Shown here: piece by piece, positions 1 through 10,985 of the stretch | Layout of the letters: every line of letters starts with the position of its first letter | Numbering within the stretch: the stretch's first letter is position 1 | NCBI GenBank assembly: GCA_033816765.1 | Contig: CM066289.1 | Location: forward strand, 2,666,001-2,730,000 | Length of the DNA stretch: 64,000 nucleotides | Source of the DNA: Nothopassalora personata | Taxonomy: Eukaryota; Ascomycota; Dothideomycetes; Mycosphaerellales; Mycosphaerellaceae | Direction: 5' to 3' | The notes under the pieces: model-generated | What the model saw: only the letters and a program-made list of their open reading frames with translations | Database searches by the model: none | What the model was told of the DNA's origin: nothing | Position numbers and translations under genes: made by a program

Positions 1-1519
1 GGGGGGTAACGCGAATACTATAGTGTAGTATGCTAGGGTCGACTTAAACCTCGAAATTGAAAACTACTAGACTAGTAACCGGCTTAATATGCTATACTCT
101 CTTAACTTAGAGGGTACTAGTAGGCCGGAGTTTTTACACGGTTTTCATAAGAAAGGAAATGCTAGAGAGTTTATCTAGTAGTGCTAGATTAACGACTGTA
201 TAGAAGACGGCCGATTCAAGCGTTTCTTCTCGGTTAGGGTCTAGAATTACCTAAGTAAGAATAGCATTAGCTGATTTAGAGAGGACCTAAGCGCTAGGCA
301 AATGCGGGTAACTACTATAGGCGTCCTAATAAGGTAGGCCGCACATAAGAAGACGCTACGTTAGATTAACCCTTACTTTATCGAGATCCGCGACGATAAC
401 TATCTTAAACTCTAGAGAAGCTAGAGCATGCACTAGGTAATGGACCTCTATCGTAACTTTAAGACGCTAAGTAAGAGCGCTATAGGGTTTAAGTATCGAC
501 GCCTAGTACCCGGCTATCCTTTTCCTACGGCCGTACACCTTAGTAGCATTAGCCCTCTATCCGATGCCCTAGCGGGTTTAAAGTCTTAGAACGATAACGA
601 AGTTATCCTTAATGCTAGGAGGTGGCTTAATGCTACGGTCCGCCTAGACTCGGAGCTCTTCTATAAGAAGATGCATAATTAGCGCGTCCGAGCTATAAAA
701 TTAATAGACAAGCAGCTTAGCTTAGTTACTACTCTCGAGTAGATGTGCTTTATAAGCGAAGGGCGTAATAAGAGCTTCTTCCGCAACTACTATAGGAACT
801 TTACTAACTAGCTACTTAGGGACGCGTCTAGTAAGACTAGTGTTAGCTACGATAACGAGTGGGTCTAGATAAAGGAGTTATGTAAGACTAAGTGGAACTA
901 AGTAGTTAGTGCGGGTTTATAGGCTCCTAGTTTCTAGTTAATTTCCGGCTATAGCTATAGCCTATGGGATTCTAGTTCTGATTCTAGTTCTAATTCTAGT
1001 TCTAATCCTAGTTCTAATGCTTCGGGTATAGGTACTTCTAGTCCTTAGCTCTTACTTGTTTCTTATAGTTACTTATCTTCCCTTAACTTACCTTCTAGCT
1101 ACGCGGTAGACTCGTCTTTAGATTTATTAGGTTACTAGTACTAACGCTCACTTGTCTCATAAGTAGCGTTTACGTTATTCGACTATCTAGCCCGCTCGAT
1201 TAATGCTAATATAGCTGTCCATTCCCTCGCCAGTTTCGTAGTATGCGTTACTATAGTGCGACGGATGCGAGTCGCGGTTATTAACATCATTATTACGGTC
1301 TCTATTAGAAGGATCCTTTTGATCTTTACAAACTGTCGCTAGTAGGCCCTAGGATTGCCTAACATCTTGTATGTTAAGCTAAATGGTAGGGTAAGCTATT
1401 ATGCTACTATAAGACTACCTTAGCTTATAGCGACTAACTAAGCTACCTATAATGCCCGGGCTTGCTACTTTAGAACCTAAGGACAGGTTCGTAATAGGGG
1501 AGGATATATTGACGACTAA
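1..1519 (+). pseudogene. RIP-degraded long reading frame, unrecognised product, open to left edge
   Basis: One frame (codons starting at position 2) stays readable for about 1.5 kb. Nearly all its stops are TAG or TAA where CAG/CAA would be expected, plus an occasional TGA, so it looks like a protein gene killed by RIP. The middle reads as a normal globular protein, for example MDLYRNFKTLSKSAIGFKYR at about 440-500. A Ser/Asn-rich linker follows at about 970-1030, and a final part ends at TAA about 1519. I do not recognise the family. It may be a transposon protein or a host gene caught by RIP. The frame is inferred from the stop pattern; the 5' end lies outside the window. Confidence 0.5.
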
Positions 1520-1520
1520 T

Positions 1521-1562
1521 TAGTTATGTTAACCTTAGGTTTAGTTATGTCAACCTTAGGTT
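1521..1562. repeat. Two copies of a 21-bp tandem repeat
   Basis: The unit TTAGTTATGTYAACCTTAGG occurs twice in a row with a single C/T difference. It lies just after the end of the decayed reading frame. Confidence 0.6.
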
Positions 1563-1895
1563 TAGAGGGAGGGTTCCTTAGGTCTAACTTGCCCCTATTT
1601 TATTTAGGTTTGATTAGACATTTAGGTGAGCCAGCGGGACTGGTATAGCTATTAAGATATATACTACGCAGTTAAGCATTGTAAGCGTAGCATTAAGGCA
1701 ACAATTCAATTTATACCTCTCGAGTAGAGGGTATAGGGGTTTAGGTCCGCTAATCCTCCTGTTTTATCTAGCTACTACGCTACTCGTTACGTAACCTAAT
1801 TTCACGGTCCCGGGACCGGCAAATACCTCTACTTACATAAGCGCCGCTCTACACCACCACAACTCGGATAGGCCTACATAGGGTAGTTAGTAGAC
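1563..1895. other. Non-coding, unclassified stretch left of element A
   Basis: No reading frame or LTR end could be supported. Short segments here still contain CpA (around 1620-1640 and 1850-1860), so this stretch is less affected by RIP than its neighbours. The integrase frame of element A loses its identity at about 1896, so this stretch is either foreign DNA that truncated A or a deletion junction. Confidence 0.4.
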
Positions 1896-3831
1896 ATTAG
1901 TAGTTATTTAGTACAATCTACGCTATTAGTAGTAATAAAACCTAGTTGTCTTATACGTAGTTAATATAGTATCGTAGGTATTATTCTAGCGTCTAATTTA
2001 TCCTTTCGGTTTGCCCGTCTATTTCTAGATAATATACTATTAATAGCTTATGTTTAATTCCGATTATTCCTATAAGAGTTTTCTAATAGTTTAATATAAA
2101 TAGCTTATTTCTATCCGTTATAAACGCTTAGGGGAATCCGTAATATCGGATAAGTCTATCTAGTAGAAGGTGTCTTAGCTACTCTATATTATATGTCTCT
2201 AATATAGGAATAAAGTATACGGATTTTATAAGTCTATTAACTATAACTAGTATTATGTCGTATAGTTATTTCGTAACTTAGTCCCTTAACGGTAGGAGTT
2301 TCGTAATAAAGTCCATTATAACTTCGTTCTATAGTTTTATTAGTAGTATCCTAAACTATAGGTAACTATACTTCGCGTGTCTTATAGCCTTGTTTTATTA
2401 GTAGTGTACGTATTGTTTAATATAACGAAGCACCTTTTGTCTTATATATAGAAATAAAAAGCTACCTTAGATTAGGTCTATTATCTTTAAAGTTCTAGCG
2501 TGTCCGTAAGTTAGTCCGTCGTAATATTGCCGTATATATTCTTCTTCTCGATCCTTTAGTACTTAGTACTTTCCTTACGATATAGGGAATTGTTCGTCCT
2601 TATCGCCTAATATCCGTACGATGTTATTAAATTCTCTTATGTTAGTACTAAGACTTCCGTCGGGGTTTGTCTTTAATATCTTATGTTATACTAGTTCTTT
2701 TCCTTCTATATAGTCGCTTCTCCGGCTTAGCGCGTCTACGTAGCTATTCTCTTTTCCTAGAGTGTATTTAATTTTAAACTTATATTACCCTAGTAGCTCC
2801 GACTAGCGGGCTTGTCTTCGGGTAAGTTCCTTTATCGTCGTAAAGTACGTAAGATTCTTATAGTTAGAAAGAATTGTTAACTTTAGTAGGCCCTCGATAT
2901 ATACTCTCTAATGCTATATAGCGGTAATAATAGCTAGAAGCTCTTTATTATAGATGTCGTAGTTCTGTTCCGCGATAGTTATTTTCCGGGAGTAATAGGC
3001 TACTAGGTGTCTTTTCCTATCGTATGTCTATATAAGATATACGCCTATTACTATATTAGACGTATCGGTCTTAATATAGACTTCCTTACTATTATCGAAT
3101 AGTCGAAGCGTAGGAGCTAAAGCGTATTATTCTTTAAGTTTCTCAAATGCTTTAATTTGTTTCTTTCCCTATTTCTAGTTAACGTCCTTTATCGTAAGTA
3201 TCGTTATTAGTACTGCTGTCTTTAAATAGTCCTTAATGAATTTCCGGTTATAGTTCGCTAGTCTAAGGAATAATTATACGTCCTTAACTGTTTTCGGTTC
3301 TAGCTATTCTCTAATTAACTATGTCTTCGTAGGGTCGATTATTATTCCCGTTATGCTAATAATAAAGCCTAAGAATTTAACTTCTTTCTTATAAAATTCG
3401 TATTTCTTAGGTGCCGTCTTAAATCCTAATTGCGTAAGTCGTTTAAAGACGTCCTAGACTTGTTTTACGTGTTCCTATAGGGATCCTTTTATATAGACTA
3501 GTATATCGTCTATATAGGCGATAACGTATACGTCGAGTAGGTCTCTAAGTATTTTATTAATAAGGTCCTAGTAGGATGCCGGTACGTTAGTTAATCCTAT
3601 TAGTATAACTAAGAATTTATAGAGTCCGTATCTTGTCCTAAAAGCGGTTTTCTACTCTTCTCCTTCTACTATTCGTATAGCGTAGAAGGTATCTCGTAGG
3701 TTAATCTTAGTATACTAGTCCGATCCGGTTAATCTATCTTATGCTTCTTTAATATTAGGTAGCGGGTATCGGTTCTTAATCGTAATCTCGTTTAACTTTC
3801 TATAGTCTTATACGAGTCGTAACTTCCCGTT
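1896..3831 (-). mobile_element. Gypsy element A, piece 1: RT (C-terminal part), RNase H, integrase; RIP-dead
   Basis: Read on the minus strand with TAG/TAA taken as Gln, this is a continuous Ty3/gypsy pol. Near 3831 the RT reads KLRLV.DYRKLNEITIKNRY. The polymerase motif AYIDDILVYI is at about 3500. RNase H (YSRKITIAEQNYDIYNKELL) is at about 2930-3000. The integrase core begins MDFITKL near 2320, has ITDRNKLF, and ends with DGQTERIN.TLE.YLRYY near 1960. The frame is lost at about 1896, and no 3' LTR is present, so this end is truncated. The right edge is the insertion point of element B. The rest of A continues at 10986. Confidence 0.88.
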
Positions 3832-3993
3832 TGTAAGGGGCGGGCCCCTGTTTCTTAGCATAGGCTACGCCTATACGTTCGGATTGCTTTCCGACACCTT
3901 TTCTTCGGATAGCTTATAACTTCCCCTTTCTTCTATATCGAACTTATTACAAACCTTACAGAACTTTAGTGTATACGTCGTTCACCCGTAACA
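3832..3993 (+). repeat. 5' LTR of element B
   Basis: Starts TGTAAGGGGCGGGCCCC and ends CCCGTAACA (TG...CA). It is the same length (162 bp) as the 3' copy at 10819-10980 and nearly identical to it. Most differences are C/T transitions of the RIP type, for example CTTACAGAAC versus CTTATAGAAC. Confidence 0.93.
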
Positions 3994-4089
3994 TTAAGTT
4001 CGATCCATTCGAATTAGCTAGGCACCTACTATTAAAGAGACGGGATACGTAATAACGTCGCCGGGTAGCGAGAACCCCGGGACTAGTGC

Positions 4090-5310
4090 CCCGAATGAAA
4101 ACTTCTAACTTATGCTCTAGTAACTGTACTAGCGATAGGAAGAGATATAAGCCGAGTTAATTGCGACGCGCGCCGCTTTAAAAGAATCGGAAGACGCTCG
4201 ACGTTAGTTAACACCTATAGTCTCGCTACTAGTTTATAATGAGACGACTACTAGTAACCTAATGAGATAGCTACTATAGACGCTAAACGCCGCCGCGCCC
4301 TCGCCGCGTACCGGAGAAGAACCGTCGGGTCCTAGAGGTTAGAACCCCCCTTCCTAGGACGGTAAGGTAGAGACATTCCGCAATTACTTCTTAAGGTTAA
4401 AGAGCTCTTTTAGGGTGCGATCCGCCCTAAAACCGACACTCTCTAAGGAGTATTACTAGGACGCGATTAACGACACCTTACTAGCGAGGGAGCGTACTAG
4501 GATGCGGCACTTCTAGGACAAGGGAGACGGCGAACTTAGGAAGGACCCCGTTACTTTCTTTACGTAACTCGATAAAGTCTTCGGTAATAGCAACGAGCGC
4601 GCTAAGGCCCTAGAGCAGCTTACTAAGATTAAACATACGAACGGTTAACCTTAGTACGATTACTAGATGAAATTCGACGGACTCCTACTAAGCGCCGGCG
4701 GAGAGAACTAGAGCGACGACGCGAAGATTAGTTACTTACGTAACACCTTCTCGAACCCCGTTCGGATGTACACGGCGGCTATACCGAAGAAGGAGGACTA
4801 CTACGAGTTTACGGGGGAGGTCGAACGGATTATAACTAACCTCGAGGACACGGACTAGTTTAAAATAGCCTATAAGAGGTAGAAGGATAATAATAAGGAC
4901 TCTAGTGCGACCGCTATAGTTACTACCCGTTCTTTTACGAGAACGGCTAGTAGCTAGGTTAATGCCGATAGTAACACTATTATAGTACTAACCCGGACAA
5001 GCGGAGGCCGCTCTAGAAGTCGTGGAGATCGGAAGGAGGATAAAGGGAGGTAGAGAGTAAAATAGGTAGACACTACGGAGAGGGATCGTAGGCGCTAAGA
5101 ATAGCTCTACTTCCGCTATAGAGCGAGCGGACATCGAGTGAAGGAATGCCCGTACGCCGTAGTAGTTAACCCTACTAGGATTAATGCGGCCTCGGTCGCG
5201 CCGATCCTAGAGGACGACGGGTTTAAGTCGGATCCCGAAGAGATAGGAAAAGACTAGCTCCTAGTCGAAAGCTAGAACTAGGAGACAAAGAAGCACTGGT
5301 AAAGGGGTAG
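4090..5310 (+). pseudogene. Gag of element B, with zinc knuckle
   Basis: A plus-strand frame with RIP stops reads as a charged Gag-like protein. A CCHC knuckle remnant lies at about 5110-5160: YFRYRASGHRVKECPYA, where the first Tyr codons correspond to original Cys codons. A basic Arg/Gly-rich stretch precedes it. It cannot encode a protein now. Confidence 0.7.
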
Positions 5311-5319
5311 AACGTAGTT

Positions 5320-8300
5320 AAGAGTTCTATAAATAGGAATCTTATATATACCGACGTACTCCTAAACAAAAGTTACGGAACGTTTACCCTTATCGATAAA
5401 GGATGTATGTGCTACGCTATAATTAACGGAGACCTAGCGAAAGGCCTCGGTCTTACGTATGTTAGTAACGAGAGCCGCAAGGCTATAGGGTTTACGAAGG
5501 CGATACGGAACTCGATCGAAGGAGTAGTCGCCTTCCGTATAGAAACCGCCGGGATCTACTAGGTGGTTTATGCTTACGTTGTACCTAATCTAGACTTCCC
5601 TATCATCCTAGGGAACCCGTAGAAGGCGCATAACTAGATCCAGACTACGCCTAAAAAGCGCCGGTACTACTATAGCTTAGTAAAGAAATAGGTACCCGAA
5701 GGGCGTAACTACGAAGAACACGAATCGGGTGAGCGTTTCGCTACGATTGCCGCGGCAACCTGTTAGGAACCGCTGTACGTTATCCCAACTGGGCTTGGAT
5801 CTTTGCAGTGATGTCTCTGACTCGTTGAGAAGGTAGTGGTCCCAAACAGTATATGGTGTATACTTGAAATGAGTTGAGCACGAAGCTCCTATCTACTCGC
5901 TAAGGAGCGTCGTCTATATAGTGCCATGTCTTGGCGTCGTGTTCGACCGTTCGACCAGGTCGACCGGTCGTCCGGTCGTCTGGTCGTCCGGACTCACGTG
6001 ACCTCTGACGTGTCCCCCACGGGCCCACACCGTCATTGGTTCTCCGGTGCTGGATTCCTTCTACCTCGTAGAACTGATCCGTAACACAACCGTAGAAGAT
6101 ATTAAGAAAGCCCTTAGTAAGAAGGAGCCGCCTACGCGAGAGGAACTTAAGAAGGGCTTACCTCTAGAACTTTAGGATATGTTACCGCTATTTTCCACTA
6201 GGGAAGCCGATAAGCTAGCTCCGTACCGTAGCGACCTTAACTATAAGATCGAGATACGGACGAAAGCCGACGGAAGCCCGGAACCATTACTATAGGGACC
6301 GCTCTATAGCATGTCTAAAGACGAGCTACTTGTCCTCCGGAAGTTACTAACGGAACTGTAGCGCAAGGGTTACATTCGCCTATCTACCTTGGAAGCGGCG
6401 GCTCCCGTCTTATTCGTAAGGAAGCCCGGGGGAGGACTTAGGTTCTACTATGATTATAGAGCATTAAACTCGATTACTAAGTAGGACCATTATCCGCTAC
6501 TATTAATCCCGGAAACCATTCGTAACCTAACGGGCGCTAGATAGATTACGAAGGTTAACGTTATTACCGCATTCTACCACCTTTGGATAGCCCGAGGCGA
6601 AGAGTATAAGACGGCTTTTCGAACTAGATTCGGTTTATAGGAGTAGCTAGTATGTCCGTTCGGTTTGTCCGGGGCTACTATAATATTCTAGCGGTACATT
6701 AACAGTTTGTTACGGGACTACCTAGACGACTTTGCCTCGGCCTACGCTAACGACGTCGTTATTTACTCCGACGGAACAAAAAAGGACCATTTCTAGAAGG
6801 TTCGCATCGTACTCTAGAAGCTTTAGGACGGAGGCCTTTTCCTAGATCTAGGGAAGTGTAAGTTCGTATAGAAGAAGGTTAAGTACCTCGGGTTTATTAT
6901 ATATACCGACGGGATAGGAGTAGGACCCGACCCCGAGAAGGTAGCAGTAGTGAAGGACTAGAAGGTACTAGTTACCTAGAAGGAAGTGCGGCGTTTCTTA
7001 GGCTTCGCGAACTACTACCGGATGTTTATTCTAAACTATTTGAAGCTCGCCGAGCCCTTAACGTCGCTAACCGGCAAGAACAAGGTGTTTTCCTAGGGAG
7101 ATCGTTAGGCTAATGCGTTTAAGTCCCTAAAGGATAAGTACTACAAAGCACTAGTTTTAGCCTACTAGAATCTGGAGCTCCCTACCTTTTTAGAGACGGA
7201 CTATAGCGGCTTTACGCTTAGAGGCGCCCTCCTATAAGAAAAGGACGGAGTCGTAAAACTAGTAGGATTCTACTCGAAGAAGCTTAACAAGGCTAAGATT
7301 AACTACGACATTTACGATAAGGAGATGCTCGCGGTAGTGTCCTATCTTAAAGAATAGGCTCCCGAGTTAAAAACATGTAGGCCCTTTATAATCTAGACGG
7401 ACTATAAGAACCTAGAATACTTTATGACGAAGAGACAGCTTTCCGAACGGTAGATCCGGTAGGTTAAGGAAGTTGCAAAATTCTAGTTTTCACTAGTATA
7501 TAGGCCGGGTACCGAGGCGATTGTACCGGACGCCCTTTCTCGAAGGGAGTAAGACACGCTTAGGTAGGACGATAAGTTATTACGGTATCGTAGGTTTCTT
7601 AAACCGGATATCGTGAAGAATTAGCCGGGCTCGAAGGTAGTAGACGTTAGCTTGACTATAAAAAGGTTTCGTTAGTACGAATCTTAACTACGTAGTTCGA
7701 AGGACTATCCGCTATAGAAGAGACGGATTCACCGGGCGTACTATAGGGACCCTTCTAAGACTAAGAGCTAAACGACCTCTAGGAAAGAACTATCGAGAAG
7801 GATAGCACGTTCTAAGCGGTACACCGCGCGATTAAGGTAGGAGCGCGTTCACTTCCTAGCGAGGTGAAACTTAAGGTACAAGTAGGTAACTGTAGCATCG
7901 ACCGTAACGGGTATCTTCGCTACCGCGGTAGGATTTAGGTACCTAGAGCTCCTAGTTTTACGGAGTCCGACTATAAGGAGGCGGACATAGCGATTCTATA
8001 GAACGACACCCTTCGAACTAAGCTAATCTAATCCGTATACGATTTACCGGTGTACGGCCACCCTAGCCGGGACTCTACGGCATCGATACTAAGTCGTAAC
8101 TTCTACTAGCCCCTATAGTCTAAGCACGTAAGGCAGTTCTTAAGGAACTGTAACTACTACGGTAGGAATAAGGTGTAGAGAGAATAAAAACACGGCCTCC
8201 TACAACCCTTGCCGGTCCCCGACCGATTCTTCTAGGAGATCTCGATAGATTTTATAACGGATATGCCCGAGTCGTAAGGGAACACTTGCCTCTAGGTAAT

Positions 8301-9330
8301 TAAGGATCGACTAAGTAAGACCGTCGTTTTAGAAGCGATGCCTACTATAAAAGCCGAGGACTACGCTAAAAGGTTCTTAGACTACTAGGTGAGATACTAC
8401 GGCCTCCCTTAAGCTATTACGAGTAACCGGGGTACTAACTAGACGAGTACCTTCTAGAGGACCTTCTATCGTTTAACCGGTATAAAATAGAGGCTTAGCT
8501 CCGCCTACTACCTATAAACCAACGGAGGCCCGGAACGGTTAAACTAGGAAGTCTAGGCTTACCTTCGTAACTACATTAACTATAAGCAGTTCGACTAGAA
8601 ACGCTAGCTCCCTACGGCGCAACTTACTCTAAACGCGCGGTATTACGCTAGGCTAGGAATAAGCCCTTTCTTTACGGTATACGGATACGAGGCACTATTA
8701 CCCGTTTAGTTATAACCGGATCTAGAGACCTCTTAGTTGGACGCCGCGTAACGGGCAACGCTATTCGTAGAAAGCATGCAAAAGATTACGGACCTATGTT
8801 AGGCGAGCATAGCTAAAGCCGCCTAAAAATAGGAGGACTACGCTAACCGGGATAGGAAGCCCGCACTAATCTATCGTATAGGCAATAAAGTTTAGCTAGA
8901 TCTACGTAACTATATTACTATACGACTAAAGAAGAGCCTCGACTATAGATACGCGAAGTATACGGTAGTAGAAGTAATCTTACCGTTATCTATACGCTTA
9001 TCTAGGATCCCCGACGGGATCTACCCGGTCTTCTATCCTAACTTACTACGACCTGTAAACTAAGACCCCTTACCTAGATAGGAGATCGATAACAAACAGC
9101 CGGACCCCATTATAATTAAGTCCTACGAAGAGTAGTAGGTGGAAGAGATCCTTTACGCTAGAACTAAGGTTAGAGGTAGAGGCCGAGTACGCGAAGTCCT
9201 AGTAAAATGGACCGGATACTATAAGCCTACATAGGAACCATTAGGGTACCTCGCGGACACCGTAGCCGCGGATAACTTCGAGAGGAGATATAGTAACCTA
9301 ATGACGCACAACGGACCGAAGGAGGCATAG
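5320..9330 (+). pseudogene. Pol of element B: protease, RT, RNase H, integrase, chromodomain
   Basis: Reading through RIP stops, an aspartic-protease region (LIDKGCMCYAI, NLDFPIILGNP) lies at about 5390-5620. It is followed by the solo LTR at 5761-6086. RT follows at about 6080-7000 ([30 protein letters not shown]), then RNase H at about 7190-7560 (TDYSGFTLRGALL, NYDIYDKEMLAV, PDALSRRE). Integrase runs about 8040-8800, with a zinc-binding start (YGHPSRDSTAS) and core (SIDFITDMP). The tail at about 9150-9260 reads VEEILYARTKV...VLVKWTGYYKPTQEPL, which fits a chromodomain and marks it as a chromovirus. Some catalytic residues have changed (YANDV for YVDDV), as RIP would produce. Confidence 0.85.
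5761..6086 (+). mobile_element. Solo LTR of family D (copy 1), inserted in element B
   Basis: Starts TGTTAGGAACCGCTG and ends GATCCGTAACA. The 5-bp target duplication CAACC flanks it exactly (5756-5760 and 6087-6091). The first 190 bp or so match the solo LTR at 23264-23611; the last 140 bp do not. Unlike the surrounding element it contains many CpA dinucleotides, so it arrived after RIP of B or escaped it. It holds a CACGTGAC motif and a repetitive GGTCG-type segment at about 5950-5990. Confidence 0.92.
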
Positions 9331-10794
9331 GATACGAATAGAAGGGGGAGAAGGCGAAAAGGTAAGGATTACTAGGGATTTAGCGTAGACATAGGCGTTT
9401 AGGAAAAGGTAGGCGTTCTTTTAGGTTAGGGAGTCTTTTTAGGAGATAGAGAGAAGTAAGAAGGTATAGGTAAGTTTAAGAGCGTTTCATTTTAGCGGCG
9501 TCCGCCGTAAAAGTAGCGGAGCCCGATCCCTTTCGAGATAGCTATATGCTATAATAGCCCGGTCGCGGCCCGCGCGAAAGACGAGGGTACCCGAAGGCTA
9601 GTTAGTAGGGGCTAAGGCCTAACGCACGCGGCGCTAGCCTAGCTAGAGGTCGCGTAGGGCGCCCCCGGGACTAAGAGGTCGGTTAGCGATAGTTTTATAA
9701 CGGGGCCCGTAGTACATACGTCTACCTAAAGGTAAGCTAAGCATTAGCTATAGTACCTATAACCTTAGCGGCGACCGTACTAAAAGATTCGGTAAGCGCG
9801 TATAAAGAGGCGGAGGCCGTAGAAACTTACCGGGAGAGCATACTAGTACGCTAGAGAGGCTTTAAGAACGGCGCGGAGCTTAGTACGGGCGTCGTCGCTA
9901 AAAGAACGTTAGCCGGTAGAAAAGTAGCGGAGGACGCTAGGGAGGATGCTTACGCGCGGTTCTAGTTAGTAGCGCGGGTCCACTTAGTATAGGCGGTGTA
10001 GGCGAGCTCCGGCCTAAAACGCGCGGTTAGCGATAATTTTCCTTCGCGGTCCGCGCGGTACATACATGTCCTCGCAATGCTTACGATTAGTATTATAGGC
10101 CTAGTAGGCGCGCGCGGTTGCGCCCTAACGATAATTAGCGGACCCCGACAAGAATTAGACGAGGACCGGTACTTATATGCTAGGAGACGTAGTCTACGCT
10201 AGTAGAGGCGTAGGGGACGCAGTAGATACGGCGTTAGGACATTTTGTGCTAGGCTCCGGTTAGAATGTTTCGGTCTCCGTAGAAATTCATTCGGACTTAC
10301 TTAATAGTGTTAATAGAAGATATAGTAGTAGTAGTTTCTATTTACGGTACGCTATTAGTATCTATCGGAACCCGTAGGGAAAGTGTCGTCTCCCTAAGCG
10401 ATAGGCATAAGATGCGCGAATATGCCCCTAAGGCTAGAGACGCTTAGCTAGGGGGAGGGGGAGGGGCGACTTACGCGTGCGGTAGGTAATAAGGAAAAGA
10501 AAGAAAAGAAAAAAAGAGAACGAGAACCTAAAGATATGTTCTACGCTCCTATTGTTTATATATAACAATAGCTATTGTTCACATGTGACAATAGCTATTG
10601 TTTATATGTAATAATAGCTATTGTTACTTAATAGACAGTAGTAAACCTTACACTTACCTAGGTAATAATACTTCATCTCGGCGTCGGCGGGGCTAGACAA
10701 TAAGGTAGAGAAGCTCGGGCACTTCCTATTGCGAGCCTTACGAGAACACCTAGGACAATGGGCTCTAGGGCGGAGCTATGACTAGGGGCGGCGG
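9331..10794 (+). other. Long non-coding 3' region of element B
   Basis: About 1.45 kb separates the end of pol from the polypurine tract. No frame reads as a protein even with RIP stops taken as Gln. It is rich in TAG, CGCG and AGG motifs, includes an AG-rich stretch at about 10490-10530 and holds the palindrome cluster at 10564-10625. Extra sequence here is uncommon in simple gypsy elements. It could be a lost third ORF or a regulatory 3' region. Confidence 0.5.
10564..10625. repeat. Three tandem 16-bp palindromes
   Basis: AACAATAGCTATTGTT is a perfect palindrome at 10564-10579. A 14-bp version is at 588-601 of the same kilobase and a degenerate version ends at 10625, giving a period of about 23-24 bp. 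The first spacer, CACATGTG, is itself palindromic. Confidence 0.75.
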
Positions 10795-10818
10795 AGGAGG
10801 AAGGGGGGGGGGGGGTAG
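10795..10818 (+). promoter_or_regulatory. Polypurine tract of element B
   Basis: A purine run (GGAGGAGGAA followed by 13 G) lies directly before the 3' LTR. That is the position where plus-strand DNA synthesis is primed in LTR retrotransposons. Confidence 0.85.
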
Positions 10819-10980
10819 TGTAAGGGGCGGGCCCCTGTTTCTTAGCATAGGCTACGCCTATACGTTCGGATTGCTTTCCGACACCTTTTCTTTGGATAGC
10901 TTGTAACTTCCCCTTTCTTCTATATCGAACTTATTATAAACCTTATAGAACTTTAGTGTATACGTCGTTTACCCGTAACA
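10819..10980 (+). repeat. 3' LTR of element B
   Basis: 162 bp, TGTAAGGGG...CCCGTAACA, paired with 3832-3993 and followed by the target duplication CCGTT. Confidence 0.93.
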
Positions 10981-10985
10981 CCGTT

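Larger units (their letters stand above)
3832..10980 (+). mobile_element. Chromovirus-type Ty3/gypsy element B, complete with LTRs, RIP-dead
   Basis: Two 162-bp LTRs bound a 7.1-kb element. The 5-bp target duplication CCGTT is present on both sides (3827-3831 and 10981-10985). Gag, protease, RT, RNase H, integrase and a C-terminal chromodomain can be read in order on the plus strand, with Gln codons turned to stops. It sits inside the RT coding region of element A: joining A across one CCGTT restores the frame ANG-KLRLV. It later received a solo LTR of another family at 5761-6086. Its unusually long stretch between pol and 3' LTR is described separately. Confidence 0.93.

Noticed and set aside
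10564..10625. Possible CRISPR-like array
   Set aside because: Units are short palindromes with nearly constant spacers inside a fungal retrotransposon; CRISPR arrays are not expected in eukaryotes.
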